Below, one piece after another: positions 21,478-31,531 of a stretch of DNA of 64,000 bases; positions within the stretch are counted from its first letter, which is position 1, and each line of letters begins with the position of its first letter. Location: contig OX336388.2 in NCBI GenBank assembly GCA_946902985.2, positions 286,852,526 to 286,916,525 of the forward strand, written 5' to 3'. The notes below the pieces were generated by a model, which searched no databases, was not told the DNA's origin, and worked only from the letters and a program-made list of their open reading frames with translations. A program made the translations under genes and the position numbers. Origin of the DNA: Meconema thalassinum. Its lineage: Eukaryota > Arthropoda > Insecta > Orthoptera > Tettigoniidae.

Positions 21478-22388
21478 AACAAGATGTTCAGTAAAGAACA
21501 TATAGCCTAGTTTCTCCTAAATCCATGGGTATTGTTATAACTCTTTGTCCTTTTCATGGAGTATAATTGAATGTTGGTTATAATGCTATACGGATATTAA
21601 ACATGAATATGAGGTGCCCTTTGCTAGTGCTACCTCTGTAAAAACATTCATTCAATTCGGTTTCACCGTGTTTGAATTAATATGGGGAATCAATTTGCAC
21701 ACATACATGCCCGCTATCTGCAAACTATTGGCCTGATGGCCTTGTAGTTCAGTCAAATGATGCTTCCCACAAAAAGGTATAACGTTGAAAAACTTGGTAG
21801 AGATCAGATGATTAGGTTGGTCGTAATTTTATTTAAGCTTTTAACATTTGGGTGGCCGCCATTACGTTTCCTTCAAAATGGCGGCGATATAAAACATGAA
21901 ACTGAGGTGCCCTTTGCTAGTGCTACCTCTGTACCAAAGTTTGTTCAATTCGGTTTCACCGAGTTTGAATTGATAGGGGGAATCGATTTGCACACAAACA
22001 TGGCCGCCATCTGCAAACTATTGGGCTGATGACCTTTTAGTTTAGTCAAAAGACGCTCACCATATAAATATATGTTGCTGCAAAATTTGGTAGAGATCGG
22101 ATGATTAGGTTGGTCGTAATTTGATTTAAGCTTTGAACATTTGGTTGGCCGCCATTACGTTTCCGTCAAAAGCGATATAAAACATGACACTGAGGTGCCC
22201 TTCGCTAGTTATACCTCTGTACCAAATTTCGTTCAATTCGGATTCACCGTGTTCGAATTGATAGGAGGGGGGGGGGGGGGACAGACATTCAGAGTACACA
22301 CACTCACACACAGACAGACACATAATTTTTATCCCTGTGTAGATCTCATAAGTCTATTTTCATATTTTGCAAAAATCGAAAGTAGGCT
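21478..22388 (-). mobile_element. G2 element, copy b
   Basis: The minus-strand 5' end, AGCCTACTTTCGATTTTTGC, is at 22388. It is followed by the GT microsatellite and a poly-C tract (22266-22280 on the plus strand as G), then two or three modules with GCCGCCAT motifs (22149, 22002, 21853). The 3' hairpin TGTTC-TTTACT-GAACA and CTTGTT are at 21478-21500. It lacks the tRNA-like middle block. Confidence 0.75.
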
Positions 22389-22680
22389 AATAAATAAATA
22401 ATAAACTATATAGGTTATTATATAATAGTACTGTATTGAATTATATTTCAATATACATTTATACAGCAAAATGGATGCTAGAGCTTCAATTAGAAGGAGA
22501 GGAATTCTAATATACTGTCATGTTCTAAAAAAAACGGAAATATCTTTGATTCCAGTTTCTCGCTTTGGGACAGATGACCTCGTAGTTCCGCCCCTTGAAA
22601 CCTCAATAACTAACTAAAACTTTCTGGCTAAAACGTTTTTCTAGATATAACATTTTCCATTTCATTCGGCAATTTTGAAC
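22389..22680. other. Spacer, no gene recognised
   Basis: AT-rich, with no clear repeat or coding potential. Confidence 0.45.
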
Positions 22681-22925
22681 ATCATCATCATCATCAACGG
22701 TTATCCACTCCAGTATACGAGTGCTCTCCACTTCTGTCTGTCCTAGTACTACTCTACTCCCAGGAATGTACCCCTCTTGGTCCAATATCCTCTTTCACTT
22801 GGTCCAGCCATCTCTTCCTAGGTCTTCCTACCGGTCTTTTTCCAATCACCACTGTCTGAAGCCAATTTTTTGTTGTCCTACCGTCGTCCATTCATGTGGC
22901 ATGGCCATACCATTTCAAAATAGCG
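22681..22925 (-). pseudogene. LINE-B C-terminal end with (GAT)n tail
   Basis: The minus strand gives W-Y-G-H-A-x-R-M-D-D-G-R-T-T and then G-K-R-P-V-G-R-P-R-K-R-W-L-D-Q-V-K-E-D-I. This is the familiar C-terminal R-W-x-G-H...G-R-P-x-x-R-W-x-D-x-V block of RTE-like LINEs. It ends in a GAT/TGA triplet run (22681-22697), the expected simple-sequence 3' tail. The 5' part was lost at the TA where the next transposon starts. Confidence 0.78.
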
Positions 22926-22941
22926 CATAATGAGAATAATA

Positions 22942-23948
22942 CAGTGAGTCCGGGAATGTTCTCCGCAGTGCCTACATGCGTCTGCGAGAGCTAGCTACAG
23001 CAGTTACGTTGGCAGCACGGCTGCCGCTTGCATCATCTCTACTTAGTATAAAACGAAGTCCCCGATTCTTGGATGTTACGGGTAAACTCGAGAACCACTG
23101 AATGGATTCTGATGCGGTTTTTACCATTCTGTACAGGATATCTCGAGGATGATTTCTGTAGAAAATAATTTATTTATGATTAAAGGAAGCCGAGCAGTAA
23201 CGATTTTAGTGGAATAGTCGATAAAAAAACTGGCGTCCGAGCACTTTGCAAGTATACGCTGGTCAAACCGTTAAAAATATCTAATTACTATGAGTGTAAG
23301 AATTGTTCAGCATAAAAAGTTCTACAAAAAGTCCGCGAGAGCATATGTCTATTTTCCATACATCGCCCACTATAAGGGAACAAAGCTTGTCTCTTACAGC
23401 TTTATGTGCTGTCGACTTGGAGATTCCTGTTTGATGAGCTAATTTTTGTGTTGATTTACTTAGACTACGCAGCATTATGCCGGAGATTTCATCAAGTTTT
23501 TCGTCTGTTAAAAGCGTAGGCCTGCCTGTTACTGGTACATCGTGAACTGAGCCAGTCACACGAAATTTACTTACCAAATCCCGAATGGTATCACGGTTTG
23601 GACACTTTGAATTAGGAAACCGTGCCTGAAATCTTAATTTTACATTTTCTGTAAACCGATCGCCTTCGCGAAAAACGTACTCCACCAAAAAAAAAAAAAA
23701 AATCTCTCTCTTCAGTAGTAAACATAACCGCCTGTATACTGTTGCACTCTTCCAATAATAATCTATCCGAACGCTCGCTGACTGTTATACACGCTGAAGA
23801 CCTGCAGGCTCGCGCGCTTATCGCGATGCACATCGACAACTCACACGGGGAAGTCCCGCTTTGAAGGATACAGTGCAGTGCAGCCAACTAAGACTCAACC
23901 ACTCATAGCTGCACGTACTCACTGCGGAGAACATTCTCGGGCGCCCTG
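22942..23948 (-). mobile_element. Tc1/mariner-superfamily element, internally deleted
   Basis: The inverted ends are CAGTGAGTCCGGGAATGTTC at the left and the complement of CAGGGCGCCCGAGAATGTTC at the right. They share TGTTCTCCGCAGTG with a few mismatches, and each end is flanked by TA (22940-22941 and 23949-23950). Its 1007 bp hold only the DNA-binding half of a transposase. Confidence 0.88.
23281..23688 (-). pseudogene. Transposase DNA-binding half (insect IS630/mariner-like)
   Basis: About 100 residues match the N-terminus of a transposase family common in insects: a first helix-turn-helix with R-F-P-N-S-K-C-P-N-R-D-T-I, V-S-K-F-R-V-T-G-S-V, the G-R-P hook motif, and a second helix-turn-helix with S-T-Q-K-L-A-x-Q-T-G-I-S-K-S-T-A. 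From about residue 105 the sequence loses resemblance and the whole DDE catalytic domain is missing. A 17-A run lies just 5' of the first codons. It cannot transpose itself, but its inverted repeats could have been used in trans. Confidence 0.82.
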
Positions 23949-24099
23949 TACTTTCTCCTAAACCTACAACACATTTATTGTCTGGTACAGCAGGGAACGT
24001 TCTCCTTCAAAGCTTCAGCGAAATACTGACACTAGGTCAACCATACGGGGGATGTACTATACTGTTTTCTATCCAAATGAAGTACATTACACATCAGTT

Positions 24100-25107
24100 G
24101 TTACACCCACCTTCTCAACATAATCTCCGTGTAACTAACTGGAAGCAGGCCAGACACAGACCGAAGTCGCCGTATTCTTGAATGTGTCATTTCCAGGCTT
24201 TGGAGACGATTTCGAGACACAGGAGATATTAGTCGTAGGTCAGTAGCAGGTTGACCAAGAGTAACCGCCCCACAGCAGGACCGATATCTGGCCTTAACCA
24301 CCCGAAGAAATCGGAGTGCACCCGCAAGACATTTGTCGGCGGGGCTTGCAGCCGTCTCAGGGATTGTCGTTTCCCGGCAAACTGTGTACCGGAGGCTCAG
24401 AACAGCAGGGCTGTGTACCAGACGTCCAGCGGTGTGCGTCCCGCTCACTCCAGCACAGAGACGGGCCCGTTTACTGTGGAGCAGTCAACGTCGAAATTGG
24501 ACCATGAATGAATGCAGGCATGTGTTCTTCACATATGAATCCCGCTTCAGTTTGGAGAACGATTCCCGTCGGACTTTAATCTGGAGAGAACCGGGTAGCC
24601 GATACAAGCATCGTGGAACGGGACCAGTTTGGTGGTGGTGGAGTCATGGTTTGGGGCGGCATCATGTTGAATGGCCATACGGACCTGCACATCTTCATGG
24701 GTGGTCCGAGGAACACTGTGAATGCTCGGAGATACAGGGATGAGGTACTGAGACCACATGTTCGACTCTTCTGAGGTGCGGTTGGTCCAGACTTCCTCGT
24801 AATGGACGATAATGCCCAACCGCACCGCGCTGCTCAGGTGGATGAAATTCTGGCTGGGGAAGACATTCAACGCATGGACTGGCCAGCGCGGTCAGCGGAT
24901 CTGAATCTTATAGCACATGCCTGGGATACATTGGGGAGGCGAATTGCATCCCGTCAGCCTCCACCAAGGACCCTCCAAGACCTTCGCATTGCCCTTTCGG
25001 AGGAATGGAATCGACTGCCCCAAGAGCTCTTGGACCATCTGATAGAGATCATGCCACGTCACTGCGAAGCATGTGTGGCTATTAGGGGTAACCATACACC
25101 CTATTAA
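24100..25107 (+). pseudogene. Tc1-like transposase with lost catalytic residues
   Basis: It contains recognisable Tc1 parts in several frames. About 24130-24330 is the helix-turn-helix region (R-x-R-D-T-G-D-I-S-R-R-S). 24333-24743 spans S-R-Q-T-V-x-R-R-L to H-V-F-F-T-Y-E-S-R-F. 24802-25107 spans M-D-D-N-A-Q-P-H-R-A to the C-terminal N-H-T-P-Y. The first catalytic aspartate of F-T-D-E-S is tyrosine here, and the glutamate of N-P-I-E-H is alanine (N-L-I-A-H). Frameshifts near 24330 and 24650-24790 add to the damage. I could not find its inverted repeats. Confidence 0.85.
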
Positions 25108-25739
25108 CAGCATATTGTTTTGTGGAAGAAATTGCCAAGTTTTTTTAGTTGTTGTCAAAGGTGTAGGCTACCTTAGCTATCAGAATCTTTCTGACACTGT
25201 TTTTTTGATCAAGTTGTGTGACATATGATGTGTGACTCAAGTTCCGTTTGTTCAACAATCTGTCTGACATTTCTTTCAGGCGGTATGGCGTCGTTTAGTG
25301 ATTATGCTTAACTTTTGGACACTAGTGAAGTTGATATATATGGGAATCTCTCTGCCAAAATAGCCAAGTGTAAACACAGGAGCGCGATGAGGGAACAGCA
25401 ATTAAGTTCATTATCAAAGTGAAGTTGTAACTCGTTAGACGAACTTGAAGAACATGAACTCACTTCGTTAATGTAACACATGTTCGGGGAGGAGTCACTC
25501 ACTTTCATTTTATTACGGAACTTTGATATTTCAGAAATGTATTTTGGGAGTGGTGCACATTTCTATACAGAGCTAAATTATAGAAGAAGCAGAATGAATT
25601 AGGCCTCACTGAGTCAAGTACAACCTCTCATATTCACTACTAGACAGCGGAAGTTCTGGCTCTAAAAGGTGATGTTTTAGGCTCCTAATTTAGGCTCCTA
25701 AACTGCTATATTTAGGCACTAAAATGAAAAAATACGGGT
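25108..25739. other. No gene; hAT-like subterminal motif
   Basis: Mostly unassigned. At 25675-25725 the sequence repeats TTAGGCTCCTAA, resembling the repetitive subterminal zone of hAT-type elements, but no end or duplication was found. Confidence 0.35.
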
Positions 25740-26991
25740 CTTACAGTAGTCGCATATGATGTGTAACATCTGACATAGAAGAAACCTCACGTGAAATTGT
25801 TGATACACCGGTATTTTATACTATTTTTGGCCCAAATATTAATCTATTGTAAAAGGGAGTGTTTTACAGATATTGTAATTTATAATACGGAACTCATTTT
25901 ATTAGATGATTTGTAGCTTCCACCAGCACTATCCTAAATAAAGAATACGATATGGATCAACTAGATTAATAGACGCGACACCGCTCATAACCTTAAATTC
26001 CTTATAAACTGGTCCTCTTCATTCACAGACCAACACGTAATTTCATATGGATTCTGTTAAAATGTGGCATATTGATATGATGAATATCGTTTAAAATGAT
26101 AATCTGGTAGCAAAAATATCTACTCCGTCCGGGATTCGAACCCAAGATCTCTAGATTCACTGTCATAAGCACTGACCCCACGGCTATTTCGACTACGCAA
26201 ATTTTGTGCACAAGATGAGGACTTATTTCCACTTTCCAATAATACTGCATTACGGAATTAAGTTTCATTTATATTTTGCTTGTTTCGATAATGTTCCTGC
26301 GTGAAATTGAATTTAAAGTGCCTCATAAATAGGCCCTCTTGTGAGTAAAGACAATGTATTCATGAAGGCTTGCTCAATTCTCGTATAACCTCAACGATTA
26401 TATTATATTTATGACTGCATTACCGTTATGTGGGTCAATATTTGAATAGCCATTGTGCAGAAACATAATACCGGCAATGCCGACTACTTACAATGTTTCA
26501 TATTGAGGAATTTTACCATTTAAATACTGATACGAGGACTTCGAACATGTACCATGTCATTTGTTTCAATGACTTGACATCAGAGTTCGCATGAGCGTTT
26601 ACCGTTCAGTAAGTCATATAGATTCCACATGGCCGAGAGTACGTCATGGTATCAATTTGCGACACCGCCCGCTCATTGTTTCTCGTACCACTGCCAGCTG
26701 GGTCTTACCACTGCCCACTGGATCGATCGATCGAGCGGGCAGTGCATACCTCCGTTTTCCACCAGAGCCAGCTAGTACACTTCCGTTTGATTGATCGAGC
26801 GGGCAGTGCATACTCCCGTTTTCCACCGCTGCCAGCTAGTTCACTTCCATTCGATCGATCGAGCGGGCAGTGCATACTTCCGTTCGATCCACCACTGTCA
26901 GCTCGATCGCTCCGATCCACTTCCGTCCCCAATTTTCAAAATAACTCCCACAAAACTATCCAGCAACCGAGCGGAAAGATGTTACACAGCA
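25740..26991. mobile_element. M1 inverted-repeat element, copy B
   Basis: The left terminus TGATGTGTAACATCT is at 25757-25771 and the right AGATGTTACACAGCA at 26977-26991 (one change). The minus-strand tRNA-like block lies at 26108-26215, with B-box-like GGGTTCGAATCCCGG and A-box-like TAGCCGTGGGGTCAGTGC. It is longer than copy A because of the minisatellite at 26700-26900. No transposase. Confidence 0.78.
26700..26900 (+). repeat. 64-bp minisatellite inside M1 copy B
   Basis: GAGCGGGCAGTGCATAC recurs at 26733, 26797 and 26861, exactly 64 bp apart. Each unit carries GATCGATCGA, CTTCCGTT and CCAGCTAG. Copy A (3960-4090) has about one diverged unit, and copies C and D have less. The array therefore expanded within this copy. 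Confidence 0.85.
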
Positions 26992-27059
26992 ATAACAGGC
27001 CCAAAAGTACATACAACGAAAAATAAAACTACTAATACAGCTGAAAAACAGAACGAAGA

Positions 27060-27343
27060 ATAATTAGGACGTGCATAATTAAGCAATGTCAAGTTAATGG
27101 TCAGTCTAGAAGGAAATTGAACCAGTGTTGAGTGCAATTAGAAAGAAAAGGATGTCATTTTTGGACTTCTTCTTCGAACACCGGAAACTAGAATGAGTGG
27201 AAAGATAGTAGAAACATTATGAAATAGGAACACCAGGACTAAATGGATCACAGAAACTGAGGCTTATATTAAAGGAGTCCAAATAACACTCAACGACCTG
27301 ATGAATAAAACTGACTGAATCAAGACTAGCAACCAAAATTAAT
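27060..27343 (+). pseudogene. LINE-A fragment, part 1
   Basis: Includes K-K-R-M-S-F-L-D-F-F-F-E-H-R-K-L-E, which parallels the R-R-M-S-F-F-G-H-L-E-R-M segment at 2290, then several stops. It continues after the S6 SINE. Confidence 0.5.
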
Positions 27344-27680
27344 GAAAAAATGAAAATCCACAGCCTGCTTCCAGTCTCCGACCGGGTCAGGAATGGAATG
27401 AATGAAGCCCCCATCTAGCGGCGAGGATATGGACTGTGCCGGCTGCCGAGGCCTGACGCACTCCTCTGGGGAAATGATTAAATGAATGACAGATGAAATG
27501 AAATGATAGTGGAGAGTGTTGCTGGAATGAAATTTTGACAGGGAAAACCGGAGTACCCGGAGAAAAAACCTGTCTGCCTCCGTTTTGTCCAGCACAGATC
27601 TCACATGGAGTGACCGGGATTTGAACCACGGACCCAGCGGTGAGAGGCCGGCGTGCTGCCGCCTAAGCCACGGAGGCAGT
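27344..27680 (-). mobile_element. SINE S6 copy 1
   Basis: A 337-bp SINE on the minus strand. The head has A-box-like TGGCTTAGGCGGCAGCACG and B-box-like GGTTCAAATCCCGG (27610-27680), and the body contains TCCGGTTTTCCCTGTCA-like sequence. It is flanked by the perfect 13-bp duplication AACCAAAATTAAT (27331-27343 and 27681-27693). A second copy is at 39555-39883. Confidence 0.92.
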
Positions 27681-27693
27681 AACCAAAATTAAT

Positions 27694-27802
27694 AAAAGAG
27701 CTAATCGAAGTGTGTTCTCTGCTGCAGACAAGAAGTTAACATCTGAGAGGATGAGAACCTATTGTCGAAGTAGAAGAACTAAATTGGCTAAGGCTATGTT
27801 GT
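27694..27802 (+). pseudogene. LINE-A fragment, part 2
   Basis: Continues part 1: L-T-S-E-R-M-R-T-Y-C-R-S-R-R-T-K lies at the position of the family's E-R-R...S-x-R-M-K-x-F-W module, in degenerate form, followed by a stop. Confidence 0.5.
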
Positions 27803-28390
27803 AGTGGTCCAATAAGAAAGGCTCCAATCATCTACCTCAGAAGCACATCCCCTTTATGGATACCATCCTGCTACACGGAGGCAGAAATCTAGGAAGTGTT
27901 TTCTCCGCACAACAGTTAAGCTTCAAGGGAAAGCAGAGAATGCTAGGATCAAGATGTGGAAAGAAAGAAATAGTCACCTTTCCAACTGGATGGAGCCGAA
28001 AGAAAGTCTTCCATGTGGACACCAGGAGAAGTGCACAACCTGGAAAGCCCTTAACAGACTCAGTACAGGAGTCAGCAGAACAAGAGTAACTCTGCGGAAG
28101 TGGGGTTTCTCAAGCGACTCATCACTCTGTGACTGTGCAGAGCTGCAGACAATCCAACAGTGTGACTTATGTCCTTCAAAGTGCACTATGCAGCCTCCTC
28201 CTGCGCTATTGACGTCGCCCAATACTGGACAAAAATCCTCTAGATCTCAAATTTGTTGTTCGCTGTGTGTTTTATTTGTACAATGGGCCTGTGTATTGTA
28301 TGGCGGAGATTTACATGTCCTGTAATCAATGTTAATATTCTTTTTAAATATGTGTATGTTAAGTTGATGCTTCTGACACGAATAAAGAAA
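27803..28390 (+). pseudogene. LINE-C (Jockey/I-like) C-terminal zinc-knuckle region
   Basis: The frame at 27954-28200 gives W-K-A-L-N-R-L-S-T-G-V-S-R-T-R-V-T-L-R-K-W-G-F followed by C-D-C-x5-T-I-Q-Q-C-D-L-C. This is the cysteine-rich tail found after the reverse transcriptase in Jockey/I-type LINEs. The same tail occurs on the minus strand at 44979-45293, and both copies end in CTTCTGACACGA followed by an A/T-rich tail. The reverse transcriptase is missing, so the copy is 5'-truncated. Confidence 0.75.
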
Positions 28391-28442
28391 GAAAGTGGTC
28401 CAGTGTTGGCCATAACATATAAAATAAATAAAAATTAAGAGC

Positions 28443-29080
28443 CTTACAGTAGTCGCATATGATGTGTAACATCTGACATAGAAGAAACCTCACATGAAAT
28501 TGTTGTTACACCGGTATTTTATACTATTATTGGCACAAATATTAATCTATTGTAAAAGAGTCTGTTTTACAGATATTGTAGTTTATAATGCAAAAATATA
28601 TATATCCCGTCCGGGATTCGAACTCGAGATCCTTAAATTTACAGTCAGGATCGCTAACACCACAGCTATTTCGACCAAGCAAATATAATGCACAAAAAGG
28701 TGACTTATTTCCACGTTCCAATAATACTGCATTACGGAATTAAATTTCATTTATGTTTTGCTTGTTTCGATAATGTTCCTGCGTGAAATTGAGTTTAAAA
28801 TGCCTTATGAATAGACCCCTCTTGTTAGTAAAGAGACTGTATTCAGCAATAGTTCACGAAGGCTTGCATAATTCCCGTAGAACATGTGCTTCAATCAGTT
28901 GACACCAGAGTTCACATGAGCGTTTACCGTCAGAAATGGTATCAATTTACGACACCGCGAATTCATTGTTTCCTGGATCCTTCCACTGCCAGCTGAGTCG
29001 ATCGATCCACTTCCGTCCCATTTTTCAAAATCACTACCACACAAATATCCAGCAACCGAGTGGAAAGATGTTACACATGA
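28443..29080. mobile_element. M1 inverted-repeat element, copy C (deleted)
   Basis: Left CTTACAGTAGTCGCATATGATG and right AGATGTTACACATGA (29066-29080) ends are kept. It retains the minus-strand tRNA-like block (28600-28690), with B-box-like GAGTTCGAATCCCGG, but has lost about 500 bp of interior compared with copy A. Confidence 0.75.
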
Positions 29081-29129
29081 ATAATAATTATTATTGCGTT
29101 CTGTTATTCGGTGTCTAGTGAAGGACATG

Positions 29130-29420
29130 TAGGGAGTGCGGTCTAATGTAGGAGTACCCAGACTCAGTTGGATTACACCAAAGATCAGCCTTAAGTCCTA
29201 GCCTCTCTAATGTAGTGATGGATGTGTTGAGGCTTCCGCCAGTGCTCTTTGCAGACGATGTTTCGTTAGTGGCAGAAACCAGGCAAATAGGAAAGGTGGG
29301 CGTTGAAAGTGAAGGACGTAGGTAAGTAGATTAACAACCTACATGGATATACAGGAGATGTGGTGTTACTGGAAGAGAAATTAGGAAGCTTTTGGAGTTT
29401 AAATACTTGCGTTCTTTGTT
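29130..29420 (+). pseudogene. LINE-B reverse-transcriptase palm fragment
   Basis: A 52-codon frame (29167-29325) reads V-G-L-H-Q-R-S-A-L-S-P-S-L-S-N-V-V-M-D-V-L and then L-F-A-D-D-V-S-L-V. It holds the catalytic A-D-D of an RTE-like reverse transcriptase with the preceding Q-x-S-x-L-S-P motif. Traces of the following region continue to about 29420 in other frames. Confidence 0.75.
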
Positions 29421-29489
29421 ATCATAAATATAGAGCTAGATCGTGAAATAAACCACAGGATCCAACCTGGCTGGAGGGATGTGGGAAGT

Positions 29490-29590
29490 TCGTTTGTGAG
29501 CTGGGTCATGTAATGCACAAATTGTGCACGCCCTGAGGATCGAACCCGCAATATCCGCCTTTGTATACCGGTGCTCTGGTCACTAGATTT
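29490..29590 (-). mobile_element. tRNA-like SINE head fragment
   Basis: On the minus strand there is GTGACCAGAGCACCGG (A-box-like) and GCGGGTTCGATCCTCAGG (B box). The body downstream is not matched elsewhere in the window. Confidence 0.55.
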
Positions 29591-30274
29591 TTTCCTTAAC
29601 ATATACATGACTCATCTCTTAAATTTGCATCTTTCATGAACGTTTAGGTCTATATAAAGCAGTTCTACAATGGCTAAAAATGCCTATTTTAACGTTAGTG
29701 CCTATTTTACATTCTAAGTGGATTTTTTGTGAAAATTTTCTAATTTCACTGTTTTTTTCCCTTGTTAGATTTGAATTTCTGTTTAAGTTTGATATTTTAC
29801 ACTGTTCATAATCATAATGGTCTACTCTACTGTACCATTCTTTTTAAATAGCCTGTAACTTAAAGGTAAACTATGATTGTTATGAGACTGTACAGATAGC
29901 AACCCCTTCCTCCTTCCCAGTTTGGAAAGCCAAGCAATTAGTAACACAATGCGAACGTCCCAATCTCTTTACCTTTGTCAAGTCAAGTCTTGGAAGTTCA
30001 TCTTTCACTAGAACAACGGCTGCACATCCGGTACGTGTGTACTGGTGGCCTTGAGAGCTCGACGTGTTCACTTGAAGAAAACGTAATGCCGAAAATAAAA
30101 TGTGCTTGTTACTTACTGTGAAGCCAACTACGGGCATGATGTTTAACCTCAGTCTGTAATAAATTGTGAGTTATATGTGCCGATTGTGAAATGTATTTGG
30201 TTACTTTTAATACCAATATTGCATATTAAATAGATTTAAGGTCACATACGTCACTGTTCTAATGTTTTATTTTT
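29591..30274. other. No gene; hAT-family trace at 29670-29720
   Basis: AAATGCCTATTTTAACGTTAGTGCCTATTTTAC matches the subterminal repeats of the hAT at 6045-7974. Otherwise unassigned. Confidence 0.4.
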
Positions 30275-31531
30275 AGCCTACTTTTCACATTTTGCAAAAA
30301 TGAGGAAAAAAGTAGACTTATGAGATCGATCCGGGAAAATGTGTGTGTGTCTGTCTGTCTGGCTGTGTGTGTGTCCCCCCCCCCCCCCCTATCAACTCCT
30401 AAACGGCTGCAGCAATCGAAACCAAATTTAGTATGAGTAAAGATGTATACCGGAATATCTCACGTCCATATTTGAAAATGATGTAAGTGGTACCAACTAC
30501 TGAAAAAGCGCACTAGAAATTTGAGCTCCATGTTGGATATCTTGGAAGGTATGCATGGGAGCTATTCCAAAATTGGCAAACATGTAGATAACACTATTTC
30601 AGTTTAATTTCCAGGAGGCCATACACGACAGTGTTGCCAAAATAATTTGAAACTTTCTGTTAGGTCCAATTTTAAATGCCTATAACTTTTACAATTTCAA
30701 TTGTATTTCAACCAAATTTTGTGTGTAATATGTGTACATAAACAGATATGACAGCGTATTGTTAAGAGCCACCAGGGTTGCCAACTGTTAGTAATTGCTA
30801 TCTGTATTCTTTTATCCAAATACCAATATATCACAAAGTATGCAAGCCGACAGCTTTAAACTATGCATACGTATAATACCTGACATTTTAGATTAATTTT
30901 GGAGTAACTTATATACTTCAGTTCTACCAACATGATTCTAAGCCTGCTGATAGAGCCAATTTTTAAATACATATAACTTCTATACTATCAGTTGGATTTC
31001 AACCAAATTTCGTATGTTCTATGTGTATCATAACAGATATGACTATAAGTATTCTTAAGAACAATTAGGGCTGCCAACTGTTAATAAATGCTGTCTATAT
31101 TTTTTTTACCTAATATCAATATATCAGGAAGTATGCAAGTCAACAGCCCAATACTTTGCACACGTATAGCACCTGCCATTCTAGATTAATTTGGAGTAAT
31201 TAATATAAGTCATTGCTGCCAACATGATTCTATGCCTACTGATAGGTCTAATTTTAAAATGCATGTAACTTCTATACTAACAAATGGATTTCGACCAAAA
31301 TTTGCACAACAAGGTATCAGAATATTTCAGATTATTTCTGACCAGCACATGCATGATATTGTTGCCAACATGCTCTTAGGCGTGCTGATAGATCCAATGT
31401 TTAACTGCATGAAACGTCCATTGGACTTCAACGAATTTTTTTATTCTGTACCTTAAAGATGGAACTAAGAATATATTCAGTCACCAGGGCTGCCAACTGT
31501 AATACTCTATTAGGCTACATTATACCAGGTA

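Noticed and set aside
26646..27063. Overlapping open frames of 75-126 codons on both strands
   Set aside because: They come from the 64-bp minisatellite of M1, whose unit lacks stops in several frames.
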